Assembly: GCF_003628145.1 (NCBI RefSeq)
Contig: NZ_RBZV01000001.1
Span: 248,001-312,000, forward strand
From: Trinickia fusca
Lineage (GTDB): Bacteria > Pseudomonadota > Gammaproteobacteria > Burkholderiales > Burkholderiaceae
Direction of reading: 5' to 3'
Length of the DNA: 64,000 bases
Within the stretch, counting starts at the first letter, position 1; each line of letters starts with the position of its first letter. This document shows, piece after piece, positions 43,406 to 51,933 of this stretch. The position numbers and the translations under genes are program-made. The notes beneath the pieces are model-generated. The model saw only the letters and a list, made by a program, of their open reading frames with translations, made no database searches and was not told the DNA's origin.

Positions 43406-45408
43406 TACGCCGCCTCCCGTCGTGCCGCAGCCGGGCTTGGCTCCGCGTGGGCTGCACGCCAAGCGCCGATCAGCGTTTCGAAGATGGCACGCACGCTAGC
43501 GATCGCTTGCGCGTCGTCGATCTCGCCGGCCAGCCAGGCGCGGCTCGGCTCGTGAAAGATCGTGCGGCCGACCGTGAAGCCCTTGCAGGTCTTCGAGGCC
43601 GCGGCCGCGCGAAAGCCTTCGCTCAATTGCTCGACGCCGGCCGACAGCCCCAGCAGCACGACGCCGCGGCAGTAGGGATCACGCTCGGTGACGAGGGCAT
43701 CGACGGCCAGCCATTGCTGGGCATCCATCGGCGCGAGCTTCCACCATTCGGGCTGGATGCCGATGTTGTACAGGCGCTTGAGTGCGCGATAGACGGTATC
43801 GGGGGCATCGCTCAACGGCGTGCGTCTGGGCGGAATCACTTCTAGCAGCAGCGCGTGGCCGCTGGCCTGCACGGCGTCGTAGAGCGTGCGCAGTTGCGCT
43901 TCCTGTTCGAGCCGTTCCTCGATCGGTTCGTCGGGGTGGTAGTGCACGAGGCATTTGACGACATGCTCGCGCGGCCAGCTCGCGAGCGTGGTCCCGATCG
44001 AGCGGCCGTGATCGAACACGAGCGGCATCGAGCCCGGTAGTTCGACCGGGCGGCCGATCCACCAGCCGCGGCCGGTGGCGGCGTTCAGCGCGTCCTGGCC
44101 ATAGCGATCGTCGATGAGCACGCCGATGCGTCCTTGCAGGCCCAGCTCGGCTTCGGTCTGTGCGACGGCTTCGACGAACAGGCGCTTGAGCTGCGCGATA
44201 CGCGCTTCGCCGGAGCCCGTTTGCTGCGCGAGCTCGAAGAACTGATTGCGATGATCGAAGGCGAAGCCCAGCACTTCCTCGTGAGCGCGGCGCTTGACGC
44301 TGACGCGATGCAGGCGTGCGAGCTTGACGTCGAGGTCAGGGCGGCGCAGGCGAACTGGCTCGCGCGCGGCGGCGTCGCGGAAATAGGCGAGTTCGGCGAG
44401 CGTCGGCATGGCCGGGGCGCAGCCGTGACGCGACACGACGAGCGCGCCGCACACATTGGCCGTCTGCGCGCAGCGCGGCAACGGTGCATCGTGTAGCCAT
44501 TCCGACAAAAAGCCTGACGCGAACGCATCGCCGGCGCCGAGCACGTTCAGCACCTCGACTTCGACGCCGAGCTCGGTGGGGGCTTCGTCGATCGAGGCCG
44601 GCACCTTGCCGTCGATGATCGTGCAGCCAAGCGGGCCGCGCTTGATGACGAGCGTCGCACTCGTGACCGCGCGCACCATCGCAAGCGCATCGATGAGCTC
44701 GTGCTTGCCGCCCGCGATGCGAAACTCCTCCTCGGTGCCGATGACGAGATCGAACAGCGGCAGGATGCGCTGCAAATGGGCTGTCACGCCTTCGTTAGCG
44801 ATGAAGCGCGTCTCGCCGTCGGCCTTGCCCGTCAGGCCCCACAGCGCAGGACGATAGTCGATGTCGAGTACCGTGCGGACCTGATTGCGGCGCGCGTAAT
44901 CGAGCGCCCGGCGGCTCGCGCGATTGACCGTCTCGGTCGAGAAATGCGTGCCGGTGATGAGGAGGGCCTTGCTCGAGGCGATGAAGGCTTCGTCGAAGTC
45001 GTGCTCGTCGAGCGCCATGTCGGCGCAGTTTTCGCGGTGGAAGATCAGCGGAAACGTGTCGCGGTCCTTGATGCCCAGCAGCACGAGCGCCGTGAGCCGT
45101 TCCCTGTCGATGCGCGTGTGGCTCACGTCGCAGCCTTCGTTCGCGAGCGTCTCGGTCAGGAAGCGGCCCATGTGGTCGTCGCCGACGCGCGCGAGCATGG
45201 CCGAGGCGAGGCCGAGCCGCGCGCAGCCGAACGCGATGTTGGCCGATGAGCCGCCCAGATACTTGGCGAAGCTCGTCACGTCTTCGAGCCGCGCGCCGAT
45301 CTGCTCGGCGTACAGGTCGACCGCCAGACGGCCCAGGCAAATGATGTCGAGCGCTCGGCCACTGGCAAAGCGGCTCGCGCCGGCCGAGGGAGGGGGAGAG
45401 GCAGCCAT
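43405..45408 (-). CDS. iolC: 5-dehydro-2-deoxygluconokinase fused to DUF2090 aldolase-like domain
   Basis: 667 residues. Residues about 18-345 are a PfkB-type kinase (IolC) with the GGSSANIAFG block (52-61) and the catalytic GAGDAF motif (291-296); it phosphorylates 2-deoxy-5-keto-gluconate. Residues about 355-650 are a DUF2090 domain, which in such fusions is assigned the role of the next enzyme, the 6-phosphate aldolase (IolJ). The two activities are in Pfam-known fused form. The aldolase role of DUF2090 is family inference. It ends one base into iolD. Confidence 0.94.
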   Translation of the reverse strand: MAASPPPSAGASRFASGRALDIICLGRLAVDLYAEQIGARLEDVTSFAKYLGGSSANIAFGCARLGLASAMLARVGDDHMGRFLTETLANEGCDVSHTRIDRERLTALVLLGIKDRDTFPLIFHRENCADMALDEHDFDEAFIASSKALLITGTHFSTETVNRASRRALDYARRNQVRTVLDIDYRPALWGLTGKADGETRFIANEGVTAHLQRILPLFDLVIGTEEEFRIAGGKHELIDALAMVRAVTSATLVIKRGPLGCTIIDGKVPASIDEAPTELGVEVEVLNVLGAGDAFASGFLSEWLHDAPLPRCAQTANVCGALVVSRHGCAPAMPTLAELAYFRDAAAREPVRLRRPDLDVKLARLHRVSVKRRAHEEVLGFAFDHRNQFFELAQQTGSGEARIAQLKRLFVEAVAQTEAELGLQGRIGVLIDDRYGQDALNAATGRGWWIGRPVELPGSMPLVFDHGRSIGTTLASWPREHVVKCLVHYHPDEPIEERLEQEAQLRTLYDAVQASGHALLLEVIPPRRTPLSDAPDTVYRALKRLYNIGIQPEWWKLAPMDAQQWLAVDALVTERDPYCRGVVLLGLSAGVEQLSEGFRAAAASKTCKGFTVGRTIFHEPSRAWLAGEIDDAQAIASVRAIFETLIGAWRAAHAEPSPAAARREAA

Positions 45409-45439
45409 GAATAGTCCTTGTGGATCGTCGTGGTTCGCG

Positions 45440-46255
45440 TCAGATCGTGGCGCCGTCGAGTTCGGCGATCATCTTTTGCATCTCGGCACCGCCGGCCATC
45501 ATGTCGAGCACGGCTTCCTTGCTGATCGTGTCCTTCGTGAACGTGCCCATCGAGCGTCCGCGGTTCAGCAGCGTGAACGAATCGCCGATCGGGTACGCGT
45601 GGTGCACGTTGTGCGTAATGAAGATGACCGAGATGCCGCGCTCGCGCGCCTTGTGGATCAGCTTGAGCACGTTGAAGCTCTGCTTGACGCCCAGGGCGGC
45701 CGTCGGCTCGTCGAGAATCAGCACGCGGGCGCCGAAGTAAATGGCCCGCGCGATCGCGAGGCATTGCCGTTCGCCGCCCGACATCGTGCCGATCGGTTGA
45801 TGCGGGTCACGCACATGGATGCCCATCTCGGCGAGCTTCTCGCGCGCCGTCGTTGCGGCCAGCTCGATGTCGATCGTATTCAGGATACCGAACAGTTTCT
45901 TCTGCGGCTCGCGCCCCATGAAGAAGTTGCGTGCGATCGAGAGCAGCGGCACGAGTGCGAGGTCCTGATAGACGGTTGCGATGCCGAGATCCAACGCATC
46001 TTTGGGCGAAGCGAAATGCACGGGCTGGCCATCGACGCGGTAGATGCCTTCACTGGGCGCATGCACGCCCGCCAGCGTCTTGATCAGTGTCGACTTGCCT
46101 GCGCCGTTGTCGCCGAGCAGGCAGTGCACTTCGCCGCGCCGCAACTTGAGCGTCACGTCCTTCAGCGCGATCACGTTGCCGAAATAGCGGCTCACGTTTT
46201 CGAGCGCGAGGATGGTGTCTTCAGCGCTTGGCGAGAGGGCGACGTCGTTCATCAT
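45440..46255 (-). CDS. Sugar-type ABC ATPase, probable inositol importer (IatA-like)
   Basis: 271 residues with one nucleotide-binding domain: Walker [10 protein letters not shown], signature [15 protein letters not shown], Walker [13 protein letters not shown]. Many sugar ATPases of this class (XylG, RbsA) have two such domains in about 500 residues; this one is a single-domain FrcA-type protein. Translation probably starts at ATG 46255, because the ATG at 46267 includes the GGAGG site itself. Its inositol role is inferred from operon position. Confidence 0.9.
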   Translation of the reverse strand: MMNDVALSPSAEDTILALENVSRYFGNVIALKDVTLKLRRGEVHCLLGDNGAGKSTLIKTLAGVHAPSEGIYRVDGQPVHFASPKDALDLGIATVYQDLALVPLLSIARNFFMGREPQKKLFGILNTIDIELAATTAREKLAEMGIHVRDPHQPIGTMSGGERQCLAIARAIYFGARVLILDEPTAALGVKQSFNVLKLIHKARERGISVIFITHNVHHAYPIGDSFTLLNRGRSMGTFTKDTISKEAVLDMMAGGAEMQKMIAELDGATI

Positions 46256-46271
46256 CGTTTCCTCCATCGCG

Positions 46272-47429
46272 TCAACGCGAAGCCGCTACGCGGCTTCGGA
46301 CATAGTGATTGAACAGCACGGCCAGCAACAGCATGATGCCGAGGAAGACGCGGAACCAGTCCGAGTCGATGTTCGTGTAGGTGATGCCGATCTGCACGAC
46401 GCCGAAGATCAGCGCGCCGAAACAGGCGCCGATGACCGAGCCGTAGCCGCCTGTGAGCAACGTGCCGCCGATCACGGCCGCGATGATCGCTTCGAATTCC
46501 TTCTGCAGGCCGCGGTCCGCGGCGGCCGAGCCGATGTCGCACACTTGCAGCACCGCGAACAGACACGCGCAGAATGCGGTCAGCATGAACAGACGGATCT
46601 TCACGCGCTTGACGGGCACGCCGACGTTCTTGGCCGCATTGGCGTCGCCGCCCGCGGCCAGGATCCAGTTGCCGAAGCGCGTTCGGGCCAGCGTGAAGGC
46701 GCCGATGGCGGCGAGCGCGAGCCACCAGACGATCACTTTCGGCACGCCCGGCACGAGTGGCTCGCCGTTCTCGAGCAAGTGCACGAAGCCGGCATGGCCG
46801 AGCCAGCGGAACAGGCCGTGCAAGGCGACACCCTGGAACAGCGCATGCGCTAGCGGGCTGTGCGCGGCGACGTCGCCGACACCCGAGATGATCGTGCGGT
46901 TCGCGAAGATGACCGACAGCGCCAGCGTCAAGCCGCGCAGGATGAACATGAACGCGAGCGTGACGATGAACGAGGGCAGCCGCGTGCGCATGACGAGATA
47001 CCCATTCAGGGCGCCGAGCAGCATGGAGCCGGCGAACGCGAACACGATCGCGAGCTCGATGGGCCAGTGAAAGTACATCGTCGGTAACGCGACCATCATG
47101 CCGGCGAACCCGATCATCGAACCGATCGATAGATCGAACTCTCCGGCGATCATGAGCAGGCACGCGCCGACGGCGATGATGCCCAGGTACGCGGCGACCT
47201 GCGACCAGTTCATGATGCCGTCGAGATTGAACATGCCGGAGTCGCCCGCGCCGATCGCGAAGACGACGAACACCATGACCGTCCCCGCGAGCGCGGCAAA
47301 CTCGGGACGATTGAGCAATTGCTTCACCCACGATTCGCGACGCATGCGCTCGTCGGCTATCGCGCCAGGCGGCGGAGCAGGCGGCTCATGCTTGCGCAAG
47401 TTCAAGTGGAAGTGATCGACGACGCCCAT
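46272..47429 (-). CDS. Sugar-type ABC permease, probable inositol importer (IatP-like)
   Basis: 385 residues, RbsC/XylH-like permease with about ten membrane helices. Blocks: [52 protein letters not shown]. The start at ATG 47429 is preceded by AAGGAG-type sequence; a longer in-frame reading is unsupported. It lies 115 bases after the binding-protein gene and 16 before the ATPase gene. Confidence 0.92.
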   Translation of the reverse strand: MGVVDHFHLNLRKHEPPAPPPGAIADERMRRESWVKQLLNRPEFAALAGTVMVFVVFAIGAGDSGMFNLDGIMNWSQVAAYLGIIAVGACLLMIAGEFDLSIGSMIGFAGMMVALPTMYFHWPIELAIVFAFAGSMLLGALNGYLVMRTRLPSFIVTLAFMFILRGLTLALSVIFANRTIISGVGDVAAHSPLAHALFQGVALHGLFRWLGHAGFVHLLENGEPLVPGVPKVIVWWLALAAIGAFTLARTRFGNWILAAGGDANAAKNVGVPVKRVKIRLFMLTAFCACLFAVLQVCDIGSAAADRGLQKEFEAIIAAVIGGTLLTGGYGSVIGACFGALIFGVVQIGITYTNIDSDWFRVFLGIMLLLAVLFNHYVRSRVAASR

Positions 47430-47544
47430 CGAATGTCTCCTTGACGCGGTGCGGTTCGAGGCGGTTCGCGCCGCGCTCGGGGTCATGCTTGCGAATGGCG
47501 AACGAGGCCGGCGGCGTGTTGCCCGATCAGCCGCCGGCACACGA

Positions 47545-48603
47545 TCAGCGATATTGGCCTGCGTATTTCTCGACCTTGTCGAGATTGGCCTTGGTGATGA
47601 AGCCGGGGCCCGAGCGGATGGTCTTCGGCTCGTACACGGGCTGGAGCCCGTATTCCTTGAGCCGCTGCTGGAACTTCGGATTGGCCTGCAGGATCTTTTC
47701 GATCTTCGCCGGGTCCGTGGTGTGCTCCTTCTTCACGATCGCGAGCACGGCCACCGGGATATAGCCTTGCAGATAGGGCTGCTGATCGATCGCGAACCGG
47801 ATCGTGCCGTCCTCGATGCCCTTGGCGATTTCATTCGAGAAATCGAACGTCGCGAACCAGATCTTGCCGGCCATGCCCATTTGCTTGAGCGCGCTGATCG
47901 TCGGCTCGGCCGAGAGCGGCCCCAGCGTGAGCACCGCCTGGGTTTGCGGATGGTTGCGCAGATAGGCGCTCACCTTCGCTTGCACGCCGGTCGGATCCTG
48001 GCCCGAGTCGAGCACCGAGCGCTTGAGATCGGCACCGATCGCCTCGGCAAAGCCGCGGCAGCGTTCGAATGAGGCAGGATTCGTGGCGTAGTGGTTCACG
48101 CACAGAAACGACTTGATGCCCGCCGCTTTGGCTTTCTCGCCGGCCGCCTTGCCCGCGGCGTATTCGGGCTGCCCCACGTGCATGATGGCCTTGAGCTGCT
48201 CGCTTTGCTCCTCCGTGCCGGAGTTGATCGTCACGAGGGGGATCTTCTTTTGCGTGACTTTCTCGATCGAGTTCTTCAACACGTCGTAGTCCGCGATCGT
48301 CGTGATGACGCCGTCGTAGTTGCGCGCCGCGGCCTGTTCGACGAGGCGTGCCATTTCGGCGATGTCGCCGTTCGGCGGATTGCGGTAGTCGGTCTTGACG
48401 TTGAAGTCCTCGTCCGCCTGTTGGGTCGCGTTCTTGATCGTGTTCCACCAGGAGTCCGAATCGGGCGCGTGGCTGATCAGCACGAAATTCGCTTCTGCTG
48501 CATGCGCCGTCGGCACCGCGAACGGGCCGAAAGCGAAAGAGAGCGCGCTGCTCAGCGTGACGGCGAACGTTCTGAGGGCGGCCTTGCGGTTGCAAAGTCT
48601 CAT
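47545..48603 (-). CDS. Periplasmic sugar-binding protein, probable inositol importer (IbpA-like)
   Basis: 352 residues. A signal peptide ends at TAHA-AE (about residue 34), followed by a type I periplasmic-binding fold (VLISHAPDSDSWWNTIKNA, VEQAAARNYDGVITTIAD, VTINSGTEEQSEQ). It is the first gene of the inositol operon and follows a good promoter. By analogy with Caulobacter IbpA and rhizobial inositol importers, it captures myo-inositol; the ligand is inferred from context. Confidence 0.9.
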   Translation of the reverse strand: MRLCNRKAALRTFAVTLSSALSFAFGPFAVPTAHAAEANFVLISHAPDSDSWWNTIKNATQQADEDFNVKTDYRNPPNGDIAEMARLVEQAAARNYDGVITTIADYDVLKNSIEKVTQKKIPLVTINSGTEEQSEQLKAIMHVGQPEYAAGKAAGEKAKAAGIKSFLCVNHYATNPASFERCRGFAEAIGADLKRSVLDSGQDPTGVQAKVSAYLRNHPQTQAVLTLGPLSAEPTISALKQMGMAGKIWFATFDFSNEIAKGIEDGTIRFAIDQQPYLQGYIPVAVLAIVKKEHTTDPAKIEKILQANPKFQQRLKEYGLQPVYEPKTIRSGPGFITKANLDKVEKYAGQYR

Positions 48604-48679
48604 TTGTCTCCACCTGTTCGAAGTTTTTTTCGTCGGCGAGTGGCAAGCGGATCGGCTGGCGTTGCACCACTCACGAAAA

Positions 48680-48708
48680 AGAGTAGGCGAACTTAAGAAT
48701 GATTGCAA
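48680..48708 (-). promoter_or_regulatory. Promoter of the inositol uptake/catabolism operon
   Basis: On the minus strand, TTGCAA (48703-48708) and TACTCT (48680-48685) are separated by exactly 17 bases, 77 bases before the binding-protein start. A small symmetrical element GAAAATTTC (48710-48718) lies just upstream of the -35. Consensus match only. Confidence 0.6.
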
Positions 48709-48731
48709 AGAAAATTTCACGATCAAAGAAA

Positions 48732-48749
48732 ATGGAAAATTATTTCCAT
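48732..48749. promoter_or_regulatory. Probable IolR operator (GGAA-N6-TTCC palindrome)
   Basis: ATGGAAAATTATTTCCAT contains GGAA-N6-TTCC, the motif reported for rhizobial RpiR-type IolR repressors. It lies between the divergent promoters and immediately upstream of or overlapping the -35 region of the regulator promoter, so one bound dimer could affect both directions. Assignment is by motif and context. Confidence 0.7.
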
Positions 48750-48766
48750 TTCACCGCGTGGCTGCC

Positions 48767-48772
48767 TATAAT
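48767..48772 (+). promoter_or_regulatory. -10 element of the iolR-iolG promoter
   Basis: A perfect TATAAT lies 85 bases before the RpiR-type regulator. At 17-18 bases upstream the sequence is TTCCAT/TTTCCA, a weak -35 that overlaps the palindromic operator. Confidence 0.55.
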
Positions 48773-48856
48773 CCGCATCGTCTACCGTGCCGTCGCGAGA
48801 AGACGCGGGGAAAGCAGCGCCCGACGACACGCGCCATTTGAAGAGGACCACGAGCC

Positions 48857-49738
48857 ATGCAGGACGACCAGAGCGACGAATTGCCGAGCGTCGACGAGCT
48901 GATGCAGCGCATCGCCGATTCGTACGACGCATTACCGCGGCAGCTGAAGAGCGTGGCCTCGTATCTCGAGCAGCACCGCTCGAGCGTGATGGTCGATCGC
49001 ACCAGCGACATCGCCGAGCGCTGCGGCGTCCACCCGTCGGCCGTCGTGCGCTTTGCGCAGCGCTTCGGCTTCTCGGGGTTCTCCGATCTGCAGGAGGTGT
49101 TCAAGCAGGCCTACACGGGCCAGAGTTCGTCTGGGCAGACCTACCAGCAACGGATTCGCAAGCTCATCGACGACAAGCCCGGGCGGCTCTCCGGCGGCTC
49201 GGTCGCGCGCGAGTTCGTGGCCGCCTGCCGGCATGGGCTCGACGAGCTCGAGCAGTCGCTCGACGACGAGCAGTTCGAGGCCGCCGTGACGATGCTCGAG
49301 CATGCCGAGAACATCTACGTGATCGGCGTGCGCCGCTCATTCCCGGTCGCGAGCTACATCGTCTATGCGTTGCAGCACACGGCCAAGCGCGTGCATCTCG
49401 TGTCGGGTTTCGGCGGCATGTTCCGCGAGCAGATCCGCGGCGTCAAAAAGGGCGACGTGGTGATCGCCATCAGCTTCGAGCCTTATGGCCGCGAGACGCA
49501 GTACTGCCTGCGCGTCGCGCACCATCACCAGGCGCAGACGCTAGTCATCACCGACAGCCGCTTGTCGCCGCTCGCGCGCTACGCGAGTGCGCAATTGTTC
49601 GTGAAGGAAGGCAGCGCGTTCGCGTTTCGCGCGCTGACGAGCACGATCTGCCTGTGTCAGGCGCTGTTCGTGGCGCTCGCATACAGGCTCGAGTTGAACG
49701 TAGAGGAATCCAAGGACACCGGAGGATACGATGACTGA
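48857..49738 (+). CDS. iolR: RpiR/MurR-family regulator of inositol genes
   Basis: 293 residues. The N-terminal HTH_6 domain (about 12-90, DIAERCGVHPSAVVRFAQRFGFSGF) is joined to a SIS sugar-phosphate-binding domain (about 140-270, IYVIGVRRSFPVASYI, IAISFEPYGRET). RpiR-type proteins control inositol catabolism in rhizobia and relatives, sensing a phosphorylated intermediate. It is divergent from the importer operon and overlaps iolG by 8 bases. The symbol is given by context. Confidence 0.88.
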   Translation: MQDDQSDELPSVDELMQRIADSYDALPRQLKSVASYLEQHRSSVMVDRTSDIAERCGVHPSAVVRFAQRFGFSGFSDLQEVFKQAYTGQSSSGQTYQQRIRKLIDDKPGRLSGGSVAREFVAACRHGLDELEQSLDDEQFEAAVTMLEHAENIYVIGVRRSFPVASYIVYALQHTAKRVHLVSGFGGMFREQIRGVKKGDVVIAISFEPYGRETQYCLRVAHHHQAQTLVITDSRLSPLARYASAQLFVKEGSAFAFRALTSTICLCQALFVALAYRLELNVEESKDTGGYDD

Positions 49739-50753
49739 TCACGAACGCGGCGCTCAAATCGACGTCGCGGTGTTCGGCGCAGGACGCATTGGCCGCATCC
49801 ACGCGGCCAATCTCGCACGCCAGCGCGGTGTGCGGCTCAAATACGTGGTGGACGTCGATCGCGCGGCCGCTAGCGCGCTGGCCGCGCAGCACGGCGCGCA
49901 AGCGGTCGACGCCGACGCGGCGCTGGCCGATGGTGCAGTGGGCGCAACGGTCATCTGCTCGAGCACGGACACGCACGCCGACTTGATCGAACGCTCGGCT
50001 GCGCAGGGCAAGCACGTGTTCTGCGAGAAGCCCGTCGATCTCGCGATCGACCGCGCGCGTGGCTGCGCGCAGGCCGTCGAGCGGGCGGGCGTCGTCTGCA
50101 TGATCGGTTTTCAGCGGCGCTTCGATCCGACGTTCGCGGCCGTCAAGGCCCGGCTCGATGCAGGCGAGATCGGCACGCCCGAGATGCTCGTCGTGACGAG
50201 CCGCGATCCTGGTGCGCCGCCCGTCGAGTACATCCGGCGCTCGGGCGGCATCTTCAAGGATATGCTGATCCACGACTTCGATATCTTCCGCTGGATTCTC
50301 GACGACGAAGCCGACACGGTGCACGCGACGGGCAGTTGCCTGACGGATCCGGCGATTCTCGATGCGGGCGATATCGACTGCACGGCCGTGACGATTCGCA
50401 CGAAGCGCGGGCGCCTGTGCCAGATCAACACGACGCGCCGCGCCGCTTACGGCTACGACCAGCGCTTCGAGGTGCTCGGCAGCGGCGGCATGCTGCAAGC
50501 CGGCAACGTGCGACCGACCGAGGTGACGGCTTATTCCGCGCGCGCCGTGTCGACCGACGTGCCCGAGCCGTTTTTTCTCGAACGCTATCGCGCTGCCTAT
50601 GCGAACGAGATCGCGCATTTCTTCGAGGCCATCACGGGCGGTACACCCGTGCGCACGACGATCGCCGATGGCGTGAAGGCGCTCGAGCTGGCCGAAGCCG
50701 CCTCGCTGTCGTGGCGCGAAGGCCGCACGGTGCGCGTCGGCTGCGGCGCGTAA
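49731..50753 (+). CDS. iolG: Inositol 2-dehydrogenase
   Basis: 340 residues of the Gfo/Idh/MocA family. The Rossmann motif is VFGAGRIGRIHAANL (about 14-28), the CEKPVDL block carries the catalytic Lys, and SGGIFKDMLIHDFD carries the His-Asp catalytic pair. It oxidises myo-inositol to 2-keto-myo-inositol with NAD, the first catabolic step. It overlaps the end of iolR, so regulator and first enzyme are co-translated. Confidence 0.92.
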   Translation: MTDHERGAQIDVAVFGAGRIGRIHAANLARQRGVRLKYVVDVDRAAASALAAQHGAQAVDADAALADGAVGATVICSSTDTHADLIERSAAQGKHVFCEKPVDLAIDRARGCAQAVERAGVVCMIGFQRRFDPTFAAVKARLDAGEIGTPEMLVVTSRDPGAPPVEYIRRSGGIFKDMLIHDFDIFRWILDDEADTVHATGSCLTDPAILDAGDIDCTAVTIRTKRGRLCQINTTRRAAYGYDQRFEVLGSGGMLQAGNVRPTEVTAYSARAVSTDVPEPFFLERYRAAYANEIAHFFEAITGGTPVRTTIADGVKALELAEAASLSWREGRTVRVGCGA

Positions 50754-50800
50754 GAGCCGGTATGACGACGACATGAAGACCTGAAGGCGGGAGAGGGGCG

Positions 50801-51856
50801 ATGACGACGAACGCATCAAGCGCGCCCGTGAGAATGGGCGTGGCAGGGCTCGGGCGGCTCGGTAAGCGGCATGCAATGAATCTCGCGTATCGCGTGCCCG
50901 GCGCGGTGCTGGCGGCCGCCTGCAGTCCGCTCGACGAGGAGCGCGCGTGGGCGCGCGAGACGCTGCCCGCACCTCGCCTTTACGCCGATTACGAGGCCAT
51001 GCTCGACGATCGTGAGCTCGACGCCGTATGGCTCGTCACGCCGTCGTCGCTGCACGCGGAGCAGATCGTCGCGGCGTTGCGCTCGGGCAAGCACGTGTTC
51101 TGCGAGAAGCCGTTGTCGCTCGATGTGGCCGAGTGCGAGCGTGTGCTGGCCTTGTCGCGCGAGTATCCGCATCTGCAGGCGACGATCGGTTTCATGCGTC
51201 GCTTCGATCCCAGCTATCGCGATGCCTACGAGCAGGCTGCGGCCGGTGCGATCGGGCGGCCGTTCATGATTCGCTCGCAGACCACCGACAAGAACGACCC
51301 CGACGGCTTTTTCGTGCGCTTTGCTCCGACCTCGGGCGGCATCTTTCTCGACTGCACCGTGCACGACATCGACGTGGCACGCTGGTTCTTCGGCAATGCG
51401 CGTGCCACGCGCGTCTACGCGACGGGGACGATCGCATTGCACGAGGGGTTGCGCGCATGCGGCGACGTCGACAACGGCGTCGCTGTCGTCGAATTCGAAG
51501 GTGGGCGGCTCGCCGTGTTCTATGCCTCGCGCACGATGGCGCACGGCTGCGATACGCAGAGCGAGGTGATCGGCACGGCCGGCGCGCTCGCGATCGGCCA
51601 CAATCCGCGTGCGAACCGTGTCGAGATCTATGATGCCGGCGGCGTGCGCAACGCGTGCACGCCGACGTTCTTCGACCGCTTCGAAGAGGCGTTCCTGCGC
51701 GAGGCACAGGCGTTCGTCGAAGCGATCGCAGTGCGCCAGGCGGGCAGGGCGGATACGCAGGATGCCGGTGCCACGCTGGCCGATGCGCTCGAAGCGACGC
51801 GCATCGGCCATGCCATGCGCGAGGCGCTGGCGAGCGGGGTGCCGGTTACGTTGTAG
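50801..51856 (+). CDS. Gfo/Idh/MocA-family oxidoreductase (second inositol dehydrogenase candidate)
   Basis: 351 residues with VAGLGRLGKRHAMNL at the N-terminus, the CEKPLSL Lys motif and SGGIFLDCTVHDIDVARW. It is the last gene of the iolR-iolG operon, 47 bases after iolG, with GGCGGGAGAGGGG-type purine sequence before the start. The family and position suggest a dehydrogenase for another inositol isomer (scyllo- or chiro-) or a related sugar; the sequence alone does not decide. Confidence 0.85.
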   Translation: MTTNASSAPVRMGVAGLGRLGKRHAMNLAYRVPGAVLAAACSPLDEERAWARETLPAPRLYADYEAMLDDRELDAVWLVTPSSLHAEQIVAALRSGKHVFCEKPLSLDVAECERVLALSREYPHLQATIGFMRRFDPSYRDAYEQAAAGAIGRPFMIRSQTTDKNDPDGFFVRFAPTSGGIFLDCTVHDIDVARWFFGNARATRVYATGTIALHEGLRACGDVDNGVAVVEFEGGRLAVFYASRTMAHGCDTQSEVIGTAGALAIGHNPRANRVEIYDAGGVRNACTPTFFDRFEEAFLREAQAFVEAIAVRQAGRADTQDAGATLADALEATRIGHAMREALASGVPVTL

Positions 51857-51933
51857 CTCGCCAACTGCGATCGAGCCGGAGCGGCTCACCTTGCGCGTTG
51901 GCGCTCTTTCCTGGCCGGCCCGACGGCGTGCGG

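Noticed and set aside
51873-51887. GAGCCG-GAG-CGGCTC hairpin between the oxidoreductase and lectin gene ends as a terminator
   Set aside because: Only a 6-bp stem and no T run on either strand.
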